A stretch of DNA of 64,000 bases from Psychrosphaera saromensis (GCF_002954545.1 NZ_MSCH01000003.1:3201991-3265990); one strand, 5' to 3'; shown: positions 1 to 9,981, counted from the stretch's first letter. The notes: generated by a model not told the origin, from the letters alone. Program-made: numbers and translations.

Positions 1-456
1 AATAGTATTAATCTGGGGAATAGTATTAAGCTGTGGACCAGAACTATCCTCCTGGCTGTCTTTAGTATCTATATTTAAAGCAAGGGGGTCATTTTTATCA
101 AGCGTATCACGAGCGGTAAGATCTAGATTGATATTAAAATCTGTATTTGGATCTAGCTTGTTAGTTGTTTCGTCATTTGGGCTAGGGAAGTGATTTATTT
201 GAAACTGTTTAAACGCATTAAGTACATCTTCCGGTTCAGTGGCTAAAAATTCATCTTTATAAGCTAGCAACTCATCGAGTGTCGCAAAACGAGGAATTAT
301 TCCACCTTCAGATACATTCTCTATAACCTGCTCTTGTTTTTGAGCACTTAACGAGGTGACTTTTACTTTCTTTTTTTCAGCCGATTGACTGTCACATGCC
401 ACTGCCAAAGCAGACAAACAAATAACAACAATAGATAACGTTCGTAAATTAACCAT
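1..456 (-). CDS. Putative lipoprotein, cut by window edge
   Basis: The 5' part (152 codons) of a minus-strand gene that runs off the left edge. The start ATG is at 456-454. The N-terminus is a signal peptide ending in a lipobox L-A-V-A-C with Cys21, so an envelope lipoprotein is likely. After the Cys comes a basic Lys-rich stretch (AEKKKVKV), then an acidic, Asp/Asn/Thr-rich region. At the very edge, the Pro-Gln-Ile/Leu-Asn-Thr-Ile motif begins to repeat (two near-identical units). I recognise no domain and the C-terminus is missing, so no function is assigned. The reading frame is open throughout, and codon use resembles the neighbours. Confidence 0.75.
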   Translation of the reverse strand, partial: MVNLRTLSIVVICLSALAVACDSQSAEKKKVKVTSLSAQKQEQVIENVSEGGIIPRFATLDELLAYKDEFLATEPEDVLNAFKQFQINHFPSPNDETTNKLDPNTDFNINLDLTARDTLDKNDPLALNIDTKDSQEDSSGPQLNTIPQINTI

Positions 457-680
457 CAAATAAATACCGAGGTGAAAACCAAGTCCAATAAAACCAAAGA
501 CGTGATAAGTCTAACATAGGAATTATTCTGCAAGTAACTGCTATTTTTTAACTCATTAAAATCTTTCTACCGCAAATCCCCACAGGGCCAATATAGATAA
601 AGTTTGTTACTACAAACTTTTTATTTTGTCATTTAATCTACTTTTCAGATGAAACTAGGATTTGTCTAGCTTCGCTCATC

Positions 681-929
681 TTATTGATCCGTTTGAATAA
701 GTTGTAGTTTTTTTATTCGGGATAGCTTTTTAATTGCCATTTCGCGCTTAGTGGCTGCACTTCTATCTGGCGAATCTTCGCTGTAAACCATCTCTACCGG
801 GATACGAACCCGAGTGTACTTTGCTGCGGTACCTTTATTATGCTCGGCTAAGCGTCTTGCTTTATCTGTTGTGATCCCAGTATACAAAGTGTCATCTGCA
901 CAACGTAACACATATACAAACCAACTCAT
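681..929 (-). CDS. GIY-YIG nuclease superfamily protein (YhbQ-like)
   Basis: Single GIY-YIG domain protein of 82 residues. The first strands read WFVYVLRCADDTLYTGIT, which carries the Y-V-L and Y-T-G positions of the family. The helix RRLAEHNKG follows and contains the usual Arg; a Glu-bearing segment (MVYSED) lies downstream. The length fits the small stand-alone GIY-YIG group (UPF0213/YhbQ), some of which have been reported to cleave nucleic acid; this one's substrate is unknown. It stands alone on the minus strand, with divergent space towards rhlE. Confidence is high for the family and low for a biological role. Confidence 0.85.
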   Translation of the reverse strand: MSWFVYVLRCADDTLYTGITTDKARRLAEHNKGTAAKYTRVRIPVEMVYSEDSPDRSAATKREMAIKKLSRIKKLQLIQTDQ

Positions 930-995
930 TTAATCCAATCCATTCAAAGTACCTTAAGATAACGATTGGCTGGGATTAACTTCCACCAGCGTAAA

Positions 996-1024
996 GCTCA
1001 ACACTGTAATTGATGGATTATAAT
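996..1024 (+). promoter_or_regulatory. Possible sigma70 promoter of rhlE
   Basis: A perfect TATAAT hexamer lies at 1019-1024. The segment 17 bases upstream (996-1001, GCTCAA) matches the -35 consensus poorly, so this would be a weak or activated promoter. A start near 1031 would give a leader of about 165 bases before the rhlE ATG. Inference from sequence only. Confidence 0.35.
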
Positions 1025-1065
1025 TTGTCTCAAGAAATTTAAGTTAACATCCTTTTAGCCTAGGT

Positions 1066-1085
1066 ATAGGGGTTGCCCTATTTTT
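1066..1085 (+). terminator. Hairpin with U-run in the rhlE leader
   Basis: ATAGGG-GTTG-CCCTAT is a perfect 6-bp stem with a 4-base loop, followed by four further Ts. It looks like a small intrinsic terminator, but no plus-strand gene ends just upstream. It lies between the candidate promoter and the rhlE start, so it may act as a leader attenuator. Confidence 0.35.
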
Positions 1086-1195
1086 ATCCAACTTAGTACT
1101 AAAGCTGCCATTGAAAGATTGCCTTTATCGCTTTATTACTGTACCTTTCATCGCCTTTTGGCCTCCCGTCAAATTAATTACAATAGTGAGAATAT

Positions 1196-2608
1196 ATGCT
1201 TTTTTCTGAATTAGGTCTAAATCCAAAAATCTTAACAGCTGTTAGTGAAAAGGGTTACGACACACCAACACCTATTCAGCAACAAGCGATTCCGGCAGTA
1301 TTAAGTGGCAAAGACGTTATGGCTGCCGCCCAAACCGGTACAGGTAAAACCGCTGGTTTCACTCTACCTCTATTGCATTTATTGTCTCAAGGCGAGAAAG
1401 CCAAACCGAATCACGTAAGAGCTTTAGTGCTAACACCAACACGTGAATTAGCAGCTCAGGTTGCAGAAAGTGTTGAAATGTACGGTAAAGACTTACCTTT
1501 ACGTTCACATGTAGTTTTTGGTGGTGTGAAAATAAACCCTCAACTTATGGCGCTTAGAAAAGGCGTTGATATTTTGGTGGCAACTCCTGGTCGTTTAATT
1601 GATTTGTTTAATCAAAACGCGATTAAATTTAATGACCTAGAAGTACTTATTTTAGATGAAGCTGACCGTATGTTAGATATGGGCTTTATCCATGACATTA
1701 AACGTATCTTAAAAGTACTACCTAAAAAACGTCAAAATCTTATGTTCTCTGCGACCTTCTCTGACGATATTCGTGACTTGGCAAAGGGTCTAATTAACGA
1801 TCCTGTTGAAATTTCAGTAACACCAAGAAACGAAACAGCTAAAACGGTTGAGCAGTGGATAATTCCTGTAGACCAAAGTAAAAAATCTAAATTACTGATC
1901 AAACTTATTAAACAAAACGATTGGCAACAAGTGTTAGTTTTCTCAAGAACCAAACATGGTGCGAACCGTTTAACTAAAGTACTAGAAAGTAAGAATATTA
2001 GTGCTGCTGCCATTCATGGTAATAAAAGCCAAGGTGCAAGAACTAAAGCATTAGCCGGATTTAAAGATAAATCAGTTAGAGTACTGGTTGCCACTGACAT
2101 TGCAGCACGTGGTATTGATATTGACCAATTACCTCAAGTTGTGAACTTTGACTTACCTCAAGTGGCTGAAGATTATGTTCACCGTATTGGACGTACAGGT
2201 CGAGCTGGCGCAAACGGTAAAGCGGTTTCTTTAGTTTCTCTTGATGAAAGTAAAAACCTAAATGATATTGAGCAATTAATTCAACAACACATTAAACGTG
2301 TTGATGATGAAGAATTTGCTCCAAGTAATCCGTTACCTGCATCTAGAGAGATCAGAGCGCCTAAAAAGAAAAGCCCAAGAAGACAAACGTCTAGCAACTC
2401 ATCTTCTGAGCCATCTAATAATCGTTCTAACAATCGTAACTCTAATAGCCGTGGCGACTCTAGAAATTCAAATTCTAGAAGTTCGAACTCAGGAGCTAGA
2501 AACTCAAACTCTAGTTCACGCAGCTCAGATTCTCGTAGCTCGGGTTCTAATACCTCTTCATCGGTTGGCAATCGCAGAAACTCAGCTGCTAGAAGTAATA
2601 ACGACTAA
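1196..2608 (+). CDS. rhlE: DEAD-box ATP-dependent RNA helicase, RhlE type
   Basis: 470-residue ATP-dependent RNA helicase. All core motifs can be read in order: Q motif ([11 protein letters not shown], about residue 25), motif I AQTGTGKT (about 45-52), PTRELA, TPGR, DEAD, SAT, then the second RecA domain with [10 protein letters not shown] and [10 protein letters not shown]. From about residue 375 the protein becomes a low-complexity tail almost entirely of Ser, Asn and Arg, after a basic KKKSPRR stretch. Such tails are typical of RhlE/SrmB-like helicases and usually bind RNA. RhlE proteins act in ribosome assembly and mRNA turnover, often under cold conditions. The core fits RhlE better than DeaD or RhlB, but the paralogue assignment is by pattern only. 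Monocistronic, with a strong terminator after it. Confidence 0.92.
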   Translation: MLFSELGLNPKILTAVSEKGYDTPTPIQQQAIPAVLSGKDVMAAAQTGTGKTAGFTLPLLHLLSQGEKAKPNHVRALVLTPTRELAAQVAESVEMYGKDLPLRSHVVFGGVKINPQLMALRKGVDILVATPGRLIDLFNQNAIKFNDLEVLILDEADRMLDMGFIHDIKRILKVLPKKRQNLMFSATFSDDIRDLAKGLINDPVEISVTPRNETAKTVEQWIIPVDQSKKSKLLIKLIKQNDWQQVLVFSRTKHGANRLTKVLESKNISAAAIHGNKSQGARTKALAGFKDKSVRVLVATDIAARGIDIDQLPQVVNFDLPQVAEDYVHRIGRTGRAGANGKAVSLVSLDESKNLNDIEQLIQQHIKRVDDEEFAPSNPLPASREIRAPKKKSPRRQTSSNSSSEPSNNRSNNRNSNSRGDSRNSNSRSSNSGARNSNSSSRSSDSRSSGSNTSSSVGNRRNSAARSNND

Positions 2609-2648
2609 ATCGTCTTATTCTAGTTAGCGTTAGCTAATAATTATATTA

Positions 2649-2690
2649 AAGCCCGTTAATCTGAATTAGATTAACGGGCTTTTTTGTTTT
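2649..2690 (+). terminator. Intrinsic terminator after rhlE
   Basis: The stem AAGCCCGTTAATCT pairs with AGATTAACGGGCTT around a short loop and is followed by TTTTTG. It lies about 40 bases after the rhlE stop codon. The A-run on the left arm would also let it work in the opposite direction. Confidence 0.9.
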
Positions 2691-2917
2691 CCCCATCCGT
2701 CTTTCATTCTTTAAATTTCCTCTAACACCTCTTTTACAGCGAGCTTCTGGTCAATGAGCATGTGTATTTTCTGTTTTATTACGAGACACTTATTACAAGA
2801 CATTAAGGTAGTATTTTACTCTTGTATCAAAACTCTGTTGTTTTACATCAATGCAAATAGTTGTGATTTAACTTATTATCTTTATTCTTACTAAATTTAA
2901 CGACAACAGGTGTTACT

Positions 2918-4588
2918 TTGCAATCTGACTTTTTACTAGAGATCATCTTTTTACTATCGGCCGCCGTTATTGCCGTGCCTATTTGTCAGGCGTTAAAACT
3001 AGGCGCAGTGCCAGGTTTTTTAATTGCAGGTGTGGTGGTTGGCCCTTTCAGTTTGGGGCTTATTCATGATGTTGAACATATCACTCATATTTCTGAATTT
3101 GGCGTTGTGTTACTCCTTTTTGTTATTGGGATGGAATTAAAGCCGTCTTTTCTTTGGCAAATAAGACGTATGGTATTTGGCTTAGGAAGCCTACAGGTTG
3201 TTTTATCTGGCGCGGTAATAACGGCTATTTGTTATTACGTGTTTCAATTACCGTTACCTGCGTCCATTATTATTGGCCCTGCACTTGCGTTATCTTCAAC
3301 TGCCTTCGTATTACAACTACTTACCGACCAAAAAGCATTGAGCACTGAATATGGTCGCTCAAGTGTGGCCATTTTGTTATTGCAAGATTTAGCTGTGGTG
3401 CCTTTGTTGGCGTTAGTTCCTTTATTATCAACACAAGCAGCTACTGACACCCATCTTGGCTGGGCGTTTGCTCGTTCAATTTCGATTCTAATTGCCGTGG
3501 TTTTAGCAGGCCGTTATTTATTAAACCCTATTTTACATAAAGTGGCGGCCTCGGCTAATTCAGAAGTGTTTACCGCCTCGGCGGTATTAATTGTTATTGG
3601 TACCGCTTATCTTGCAGAGCTTGCTGGTTTATCCATGGCCATGGGCGCATTTTTAGCGGGAATGTTAATTTCTGACTCAGCTTACCGCCATCAAATTAGA
3701 GCTGAAATACAACCATTTAGAGGCATACTGCTAGGCATGTTTTTTATGTCGATGGGCATGTTATTAAATTTAGAAAAATTAGTTGAACAACCTTTATTGG
3801 TGGCCGGCTTAGTTATCGCCCTACTCACCATTAAAATTACTATTTTGTATCCGCTTTCAAGACTCTTTAGTTTAGATTCTACGCGTAGCTTAGCGGTGGC
3901 ATTTATTTTGGCACAAAGCGGAGAGTTCGCTTTAGTGTTATTCGCCTTGGCAGAAAAAGCTCAGATATTTGATACCCACACATTTGATATTTTATTACTG
4001 GTTGTCTTAATAAGCATGTTGGTAACACCTGTGCTTGGCTATTTAGCGGAACGTTTTAATAAGCTTAGTAAAACCGTTAGTAACTCAACTGAGATTCCAG
4101 ATGAAGTCGGTGTCATTATTGCCGGATATGGCCGTGTAGGCCGTAGAATTGGCGACATACTGACCATTGCCAACCAACCATTCATCGCTATTGATGATAA
4201 CGCTGCGACTGTCGCTCATTATCATAAATTAGGTGTGCCAATTTATTTTGGTGATGTGACTAAACCAGTTGTCTTAAAATCTGCTGGAATTAAACACGCT
4301 AAATACATGATAGTGACGGTTAATGAAGCTGAAACCGCTAAAACCTTAGTAGAGACAATTCACAGTAAATTACCTGACTTAACCATTTATGCTAGAGGAC
4401 ACGACATTCATACTTGTCACGAGTTAATGAATTTAGGCGCAACAGGCACAGTGTCAGAAAACTTAGAAGCGAGCCTAGAGTTATCTAGGTTAGTGTTAAA
4501 CCACTTTGAAATAGACAAAGACGACATGACACTTGAGCAGCTGGATCTTATTTTAAAAGACTATAAAACTAACTACTACAAACAATAG
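2918..4588 (+). CDS. Kef-type cation:proton antiporter (CPA2 family) with RCK domain
   Basis: 556-residue inner-membrane antiporter of the monovalent cation:proton antiporter-2 family. Residues 1 to about 380 form roughly twelve hydrophobic helices of the Na+/H+ exchanger fold. After a short linker, an RCK/TrkA-N domain begins with the Rossmann motif IIAGYGRVGRRIGDIL (about residue 405), which binds NAD(H) or nucleotide and gates the channel in Kef proteins. The length is nearer E. coli YbaL (558) than KefB/KefC. The start is a TTG at 2918 with an AGG Shine-Dalgarno seven bases upstream; no ATG is better placed. No KefF/KefG-like ancillary gene is nearby, so glutathione gating cannot be inferred. 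The cation may be K+ or Na+. Confidence 0.88.
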   Translation: MQSDFLLEIIFLLSAAVIAVPICQALKLGAVPGFLIAGVVVGPFSLGLIHDVEHITHISEFGVVLLLFVIGMELKPSFLWQIRRMVFGLGSLQVVLSGAVITAICYYVFQLPLPASIIIGPALALSSTAFVLQLLTDQKALSTEYGRSSVAILLLQDLAVVPLLALVPLLSTQAATDTHLGWAFARSISILIAVVLAGRYLLNPILHKVAASANSEVFTASAVLIVIGTAYLAELAGLSMAMGAFLAGMLISDSAYRHQIRAEIQPFRGILLGMFFMSMGMLLNLEKLVEQPLLVAGLVIALLTIKITILYPLSRLFSLDSTRSLAVAFILAQSGEFALVLFALAEKAQIFDTHTFDILLLVVLISMLVTPVLGYLAERFNKLSKTVSNSTEIPDEVGVIIAGYGRVGRRIGDILTIANQPFIAIDDNAATVAHYHKLGVPIYFGDVTKPVVLKSAGIKHAKYMIVTVNEAETAKTLVETIHSKLPDLTIYARGHDIHTCHELMNLGATGTVSENLEASLELSRLVLNHFEIDKDDMTLEQLDLILKDYKTNYYKQ

Positions 4589-4836
4589 AAAAGACGTCTA
4601 AAAACGCGTGCTGGTTTAACGGTAATGACCGCACGCTATGTTTTATTTTATGATTTTAAAGATATGATTTTTTAAGCCGATAACATTTTATCAAGGCCTG
4701 ACAAATGAAGGCCTATAATTTACAGGTTTTATTCAGCTATACATCGCAGCCTAAAACCTACCAATAAATGTTATCTACTTCCCTAACGTCGAATGAAGTA
4801 TTTAACATAAATCATATTTAAAACAGTTGTTACTAT

Positions 4837-6810
4837 ATGTTCAAACCTGACTTACACATTGCCAAATTAATCTTATTTATCAGCGTCTTTCTATTGTCAT
4901 CTTGCTCAAGTGATGATGACGATAGCGATAGTTCTGACCAAACTTTTTCAGTTGCGCTGAGTACTGAGTCATTTGAAGTTGAAGTGGGCGAGCAATTTGA
5001 GATTGAGTTAACCATTACCAAAGATTCTGATGTGAATGTTTCTTATCAACTTAACGAGCTTCCAGATTCAGGTATCGTGGTAGTTAACAGCGAGTTAACC
5101 CTGGTCATTTATGTTGCAGATGAAACCTTAGGCAACGGTTCATTTGAGATGCTGTTTGAAAGTGACACTATGTCACTCACCAAAACAATTAATTACATTG
5201 TTATTGCAAACCAAGACACAACAACGGATATCGACATTCCCACAATCCCAGCACCAACTGGGAGCAGCGATGATTACACCATACGTTTTCCATCCGATTA
5301 CCTTACTATTTTTGAAAATGAATCCATCACTTTCGACATAAAACGTAACTACGAACAAAATGACAATATTGAAGAGACATTTTACTTTAATGCCTACAAT
5401 GTAACAGGCCGTGTATCTGCAGATAAAAGCCAAATAACATTAAAAGCCTTAGACGGTAATGAAGACACTTATGGTGAAGTAACCGCAGTCACTAATGCCC
5501 TAGGTGAACGCCATGAGTCAAAAATGTATATTATCTATTTCAATAAAAATAGAGACTTAACAACCAATGAATCACCGCTTATTGCATTGTTAGATACTGA
5601 TATAACCATATCGCCTTACTCTTCAACTAAAAAAGTTTTTGATATTTACGACCCAGACAGTGATCGTATTTCTTACCGAATATTGTCCGCGCCTAATTAT
5701 ATCGGGACCCACATAAATAAAACATCAACAGGTTTTGATTTAACAATTAATACCATAGACGATATCGACGCAACCGATAACGAATTAGTGTTAGAAGTAA
5801 GTGATGCCTATAACACAGATACTTATACCTTTAGCTTAGTAGAAACAACCACAACAACGGATACCACTGAGTTATCAACGAATACCCCACCAGACGTATT
5901 CATTGAAAAAAATGTTGCGATTAGTTTAATCAAGAAAATGGATGGAACGGAAACCGGCATTGTTGCTGAACTGGCTTTTGCCACGTTAGATGCTGAGGAT
6001 GACAACCTGGACGTATCGGTGTCGTCTTCCAATGAAGATTATACGTTTAGAGTTGAAGCACCATATATTTATGTCTCAGCCGATGACCTCTCAGATTTAC
6101 AGCACGACCAAATAACGATTACGGCAAGTGACGAACAATTTGATTCTAAATTAACTTACCATTTATACATAAGCGATAACTATGCTGAGTTTTTAGGTGG
6201 CAATCCTAACACGGCACCATTTACTGATTTGCCAACGAGCATTGATTTATTAGAAGGTAAAACCGTTGAAATCGATTTTACAGCTGAAGATTTTGAGTCA
6301 CATTCTTTTGAACTTGGTGTTTATGATATTAATGGTGAAAGTAGCGCGTCGATTACCGGTACAAGTCCTGATACAAGCTCAAGCCCAATAACCGGTTTAT
6401 TCACCGACCTAGCACTAACTATCGCAGCCTCTAGTCCGAGCGTTGCTCTAACGACACAAGTAACCGTATGGTTAGAAGATATATTTGAAAGCCGCCGTGA
6501 ACACGTTATTGACGTTAATATTTATAAAAATTCAGCGCCAACGTTAACACTGGAAAGTGACGACATAACCTTTGACGAAGATGAAAATGTTGACTTAACG
6601 TTAACCGTTGACGACTTTGATGAGCCAAATTTGCAACCTACTTTTACTTATGACACCTCTAAATTGAATGTCGTGTATTCAAATGGTGTGTTAACTATTT
6701 CATCTGAGGATTTAACGGCTAATTACACAGGTGGAATAGATATTTATGTAGTAGACGAGTTTGGTGAGTCAGACACAGTAACCATTTCTGTATTGGTGAA
6801 TTTTATCTAG
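4837..6810 (+). CDS. Large acidic surface lipoprotein with Ig/cadherin-like repeats
   Basis: 657-residue predicted lipoprotein. The signal peptide ends in the lipobox L-L-S-S-C (Cys23) and is followed at once by a Ser/Asp run (SSDDDDSDSSD), a flexible tether common in outer-membrane lipoproteins of this order. The rest is beta-rich, with recurring acidic segments such as DAEDDNLDVSVS, DFDEPNLQPTF and FDEDENVDLTLTVDD. These resemble the Ca2+-binding linkers of cadherin-like or 'Ig-like, group' domains of adhesins. About five or six such modules seem present, but boundaries cannot be fixed by eye. No catalytic motif was seen. A role in surface attachment is inference. It precedes the yhhN-like gene by 46 bases and may share its transcript. 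Confidence 0.75.
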   Translation: MFKPDLHIAKLILFISVFLLSSCSSDDDDSDSSDQTFSVALSTESFEVEVGEQFEIELTITKDSDVNVSYQLNELPDSGIVVVNSELTLVIYVADETLGNGSFEMLFESDTMSLTKTINYIVIANQDTTTDIDIPTIPAPTGSSDDYTIRFPSDYLTIFENESITFDIKRNYEQNDNIEETFYFNAYNVTGRVSADKSQITLKALDGNEDTYGEVTAVTNALGERHESKMYIIYFNKNRDLTTNESPLIALLDTDITISPYSSTKKVFDIYDPDSDRISYRILSAPNYIGTHINKTSTGFDLTINTIDDIDATDNELVLEVSDAYNTDTYTFSLVETTTTTDTTELSTNTPPDVFIEKNVAISLIKKMDGTETGIVAELAFATLDAEDDNLDVSVSSSNEDYTFRVEAPYIYVSADDLSDLQHDQITITASDEQFDSKLTYHLYISDNYAEFLGGNPNTAPFTDLPTSIDLLEGKTVEIDFTAEDFESHSFELGVYDINGESSASITGTSPDTSSSPITGLFTDLALTIAASSPSVALTTQVTVWLEDIFESRREHVIDVNIYKNSAPTLTLESDDITFDEDENVDLTLTVDDFDEPNLQPTFTYDTSKLNVVYSNGVLTISSEDLTANYTGGIDIYVVDEFGESDTVTISVLVNFI

Positions 6811-6856
6811 CCTTTTTACCTAAGTAATAACAGATCACTAGAGTAGCTGAGACTCC

Positions 6857-7552
6857 ATGACAAAAAAGACAACATACCTTTACCTTTTATTAGCAACCTT
6901 ATATTGCTTATTGACGCTACTAAAGCCTTACCCTTTTGCATGGCTTGTTAAAATCTTGCCTATGCTCGTTTTATTATACACAGTGTCGTTAGAGGTGATT
7001 GTTAAGTCAACACTGCCAAAAATTGCCAATAACCAAACATCAAATCAAAACGGAAAAACCGTCACTATGTTATTAATGGCGTTGCTATGCTCAACCTGTG
7101 GCGATATTTTGTTAGCAATGCAAGGCGAACACTTCTTCATTTCTGGATTAACCAGCTTTCTAATTGCTCATCTATTTTTCCTTATAAGCTTTAAACCACT
7201 TATAAAGCAGAACCTAATTTACATACCTATTTATGCTGGCGTCGCAGTAGCAGTTTTCAGTTTAATGGCTAACAAGCTAAATGAATTATTTATCCCAGTA
7301 TTTGTTTACATCTTGGTATTACTAGCAATGGCCGTAGGTACGTTATTAAGTAGTAAGAGTAATAAATGGATGGTTATTGGCGGAGTCTTTTTTGTCGTTT
7401 CAGATTCGTTAATTGGTTTAACTAAGTTTTATATCGAGATACCACAATCGCAATTATGGATAATGATCACATACTACGCAGCCCAGTATTGTTTGGTAAA
7501 TGGGTTATTAGCTGCGAGTACGCGAGTGGCGAGCTACGAGGGCGGCGAGTAG
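6857..7552 (+). CDS. YhhN family membrane protein (TMEM86/lysoplasmalogenase-like)
   Basis: 231-residue polytopic membrane protein with about eight hydrophobic segments. The two family signatures are visible: CGDILLAMQGEHFFISGLTSFLIAH (read as GD, then F-x3-G, F-x2-AH) and the later FFVVSDSLIGL. The YhhN/TMEM86 family includes human lysoplasmalogenase, which hydrolyses vinyl-ether lysolipids; the bacterial role is little known. The last 13 residues (ASTRVASYEGGE region) are encoded by the CGAG heptamer repeat that begins inside the gene, so the native C-terminus has probably been replaced or extended by repeat DNA. Confidence 0.85.
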   Translation: MTKKTTYLYLLLATLYCLLTLLKPYPFAWLVKILPMLVLLYTVSLEVIVKSTLPKIANNQTSNQNGKTVTMLLMALLCSTCGDILLAMQGEHFFISGLTSFLIAHLFFLISFKPLIKQNLIYIPIYAGVAVAVFSLMANKLNELFIPVFVYILVLLAMAVGTLLSSKSNKWMVIGGVFFVVSDSLIGLTKFYIEIPQSQLWIMITYYAAQYCLVNGLLAASTRVASYEGGE

Positions 7553-7630
7553 AAGAGTAAGCGATCGACGAGAATAGATCACAACTCGATTCTCGGTGCT
7601 CGTAGCTGTTTCCCTGCCCCCTCGCAACTC
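7513..7630. repeat. CGAG-heptamer repeat cluster A (yhhN 3' end to galU)
   Basis: The left half carries CGAG units at roughly 7-base spacing (TACGCGAG, TGGCGAG, CTACGAG, GGCGAG). The right half carries the complement CTCG (ACTCGATTCTCGG, GCTCGTAGCTG). The two halves can pair into a long imperfect hairpin. It overlaps the last 40 bases of the yhhN-like gene and ends about 100 bases before galU. Confidence 0.8.
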
Positions 7631-7727
7631 TCTTCACCCCATGCTATTCTCAACCTCCGTTGTGAAGAACTGACTTCAGCGGAATAACAAAAAAAACTAT
7701 TTTCAAGCGGACAAAATTGGAAAATAA

Positions 7728-8624
7728 ATGAAAAAATCAAAAATACTAAAAGCGGTTATCCCTGTAGCTGGACTAGGCACTAGAATGCTACCAGCATCAA
7801 AAGCAATCCCAAAAGAAATGTTAGCGGTAGCTGACAAACCTATTATTCAATACGTAGTAAACGAGATTATTGCTGCGGGTATTAAAGAAATAATATTAGT
7901 TACGCATTCTTCTAAAAACAGTATTGAAAACCATTTCGATAAAAGTTTTGAACTTGAATCTATTCTTGAACAACGTGTTAAACGTCAGATACTAGATGAA
8001 GTTCAGGCTATTTGTCCTAAAGACGTCACCATCATGCATGTTAGACAAGGTACTGCGAAAGGATTAGGGCATGCAATTGCTTGTGCAAGACCCGTAATTG
8101 GCAATCATCCATTTGCCGTTGTTTTACCTGATGTGATTATTAACGACTACGACTCAGATTTATCTACCGACAATCTAGCTGAGATGGTTGGCTTATTCAA
8201 TGAAACCAAAGCAAGCCAGGTTATGGTTGATGCGGTTCCTCAAAAAGATGTTTCAAAATATGGTATTGCGGACATTGGCGGAGATACATTAATCCGAGGC
8301 GAATCAAAGGCCATGAAAGGTATGGTTGAAAAACCTAACTTACAAGATGCACCTTCAAATTTAGCGGTTGTAGGACGATATGTATTATCTGCTGAAATCT
8401 GGGATATTTTAGAAAAGACCCCAATCGGTGCAGGTGATGAAATTCAATTAACTGATGCTATCGCAACATTAATGAGTTGGGAGCAGGTTAATGCCTATCA
8501 CATGAAGGGCAGCTATCATGACTGTGGTGATAAACTTGGTTACATGCAAGCCTTCGTTGAATATTCAAAACGCCACCCAATTTTAGGCGATGCTTTTAAA
8601 GAATATTTAGACACCAAAGCTTAG
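7728..8624 (+). CDS. galU: UTP--glucose-1-phosphate uridylyltransferase
   Basis: 298 residues, the usual GalU length (E. coli 302). It makes UDP-glucose from UTP and glucose-1-phosphate, the precursor for UDP-glucuronate and UDP-galactose made by the neighbouring ugd and galE. The nucleotide-binding motif [20 protein letters not shown] is at residues 12-31. [20 protein letters not shown] and [11 protein letters not shown] follow, then VEKP and [12 protein letters not shown] towards the C-terminus. The ATG has a weak GGA eight bases upstream. It is convergent with ugd across a repeat cluster. Confidence 0.96.
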   Translation: MKKSKILKAVIPVAGLGTRMLPASKAIPKEMLAVADKPIIQYVVNEIIAAGIKEIILVTHSSKNSIENHFDKSFELESILEQRVKRQILDEVQAICPKDVTIMHVRQGTAKGLGHAIACARPVIGNHPFAVVLPDVIINDYDSDLSTDNLAEMVGLFNETKASQVMVDAVPQKDVSKYGIADIGGDTLIRGESKAMKGMVEKPNLQDAPSNLAVVGRYVLSAEIWDILEKTPIGAGDEIQLTDAIATLMSWEQVNAYHMKGSYHDCGDKLGYMQAFVEYSKRHPILGDAFKEYLDTKA

Positions 8625-8626
8625 TG

Positions 8627-8712
8627 ACTCGAGCTACGAGTTTCGAGTGATGAGCTTCGAGTTAAACTCGCAGCTCATAACTTTCTCTCGAAACTCGCTG
8701 CTCGTAGCTGCT
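8627..8712. repeat. CGAG-heptamer repeat cluster B, hairpin between galU and ugd
   Basis: CGAG-type units (CTCGAGCTACGAGTTTCGAG...) are followed by the inverted CTCG-type units (CTCGAAACTCGCTGCTCG). They could form a long imperfect hairpin filling the 89 bases between two convergent stop codons. It may serve as a bidirectional terminator, though there is no clean U-run. Confidence 0.82.
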
Positions 8713-8713
8713 C

Positions 8714-9883
8714 TTAAGCATCCCCACCAAATAAGTCTCTGGTATATACTTTATCAGTAACATCCATTATTTCATCAACCATACGGTTAGCAACAATAAC
8801 ATCTGAGATATTTTTAAATTCTTCAAGGCTTTTTATCACTCTTGAGTTAAAAAACTCAGCCTCTTCTATAACAGGTTCATAAACCACAACTTCGATTCCT
8901 TTGGCTTTTATACGTTTCATTATTCCTTGAATAGACGATGCTCTAAAGTTATCGGAACCTGACTTCATAATCAGTCTATGTATACCAACCACCTTTGGGT
9001 TTTTAGCTATAATAGAAGCAGCTATAAAATCTTTTCGGGTTGTATTAGAATCGACAATCGCCTTAATTAACGTCTGCGGAACATCTTGATAATTCGCTAA
9101 TAATTGCTTGGTATCTTTAGGTAAACAATAACCGCCATAACCAAAGGATGGGTTATTATAGTGATTACCAATCCGTGGATCTAAACTTACGCCTTGGATG
9201 ATTTGTTGTGAATTTAATCCATGAATTTCGGCATAACTGTCTAGTTCATTAAAGTAAGATACACGCATAGCTAAGTAGGTATTTGAGAATAACTTAACCG
9301 CTTCAGCTTCTGTGGATTTAGTAAATAAAACTTCGATATTCTGCTTTATTGCACCTTGTTTTAACAAGTTAGCAAATATTTCAGCACGTTCCGAGCACTC
9401 ACCTACAATGATCCTAGATGGATATAAATTATCGTGTAACGCATTGCCCTCTCGTAAGAACTCAGGGCTAAATATAAGGTTGTCTGTACCTAACTCATTG
9501 CTGATTCGAGATGTATAACCTACAGGAACGGTAGACTTTAATATCATAACGGCATTAGGGTTAATTAACAGTACATCTTTAATAACCGACTCTACCGATG
9601 AAGTATTAAAATAATTGGTTTCTGGATCATAATCTGTAGGAGTTGCAATAATAACGATATCCGCACCTTTGTAAGCTAGGTTTTTATCAAGAGTAGCTAA
9701 GAAGTTTAACGGTTTATTTGCTAGAAAATTTTCTATATCACTATCAACAATTGGTGATATTTTATTATTTAACAGAGTGACTTTTTCTGGGACTATATCT
9801 ACAGCTATTACTTCATTATATTGAGATAACAACATAGCGTTTGATAAACCTACATAACCAGTTCCTGCAATAGCTATTTTCAT
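8714..9883 (-). CDS. ugd: UDP-glucose 6-dehydrogenase (short Ugd type)
   Basis: 389 residues, matching the short enterobacterial Ugd (388). It oxidises UDP-glucose to UDP-glucuronate with two NAD+. The N-terminal Rossmann motif is [27 protein letters not shown] and FSPEFLREG follow, and the catalytic Cys lies in [16 protein letters not shown]. Located between galU and galE, it is a nucleotide-sugar supply gene for the polysaccharide locus further right. It differs from the longer 426-residue UDP-HexNAc dehydrogenase at 33014-34294. Confidence 0.95.
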   Translation of the reverse strand: MKIAIAGTGYVGLSNAMLLSQYNEVIAVDIVPEKVTLLNNKISPIVDSDIENFLANKPLNFLATLDKNLAYKGADIVIIATPTDYDPETNYFNTSSVESVIKDVLLINPNAVMILKSTVPVGYTSRISNELGTDNLIFSPEFLREGNALHDNLYPSRIIVGECSERAEIFANLLKQGAIKQNIEVLFTKSTEAEAVKLFSNTYLAMRVSYFNELDSYAEIHGLNSQQIIQGVSLDPRIGNHYNNPSFGYGGYCLPKDTKQLLANYQDVPQTLIKAIVDSNTTRKDFIAASIIAKNPKVVGIHRLIMKSGSDNFRASSIQGIMKRIKAKGIEVVVYEPVIEEAEFFNSRVIKSLEEFKNISDVIVANRMVDEIMDVTDKVYTRDLFGGDA

Positions 9884-9981
9884 TTGGCCTCCTAAATTTT
9901 CATTTAGATTGCCAATAAACTATGTCGTTTATATTGAAGTTTTAAGTAAATATGATGACAACTGGAAATTAAGAGATCTAA

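Noticed and set aside
2281-2627. ORFs in other frames over the RhlE C-terminal tail
   Set aside because: The low-complexity Ser/Asn/Arg codons leave the other frames open; no independent gene evidence.
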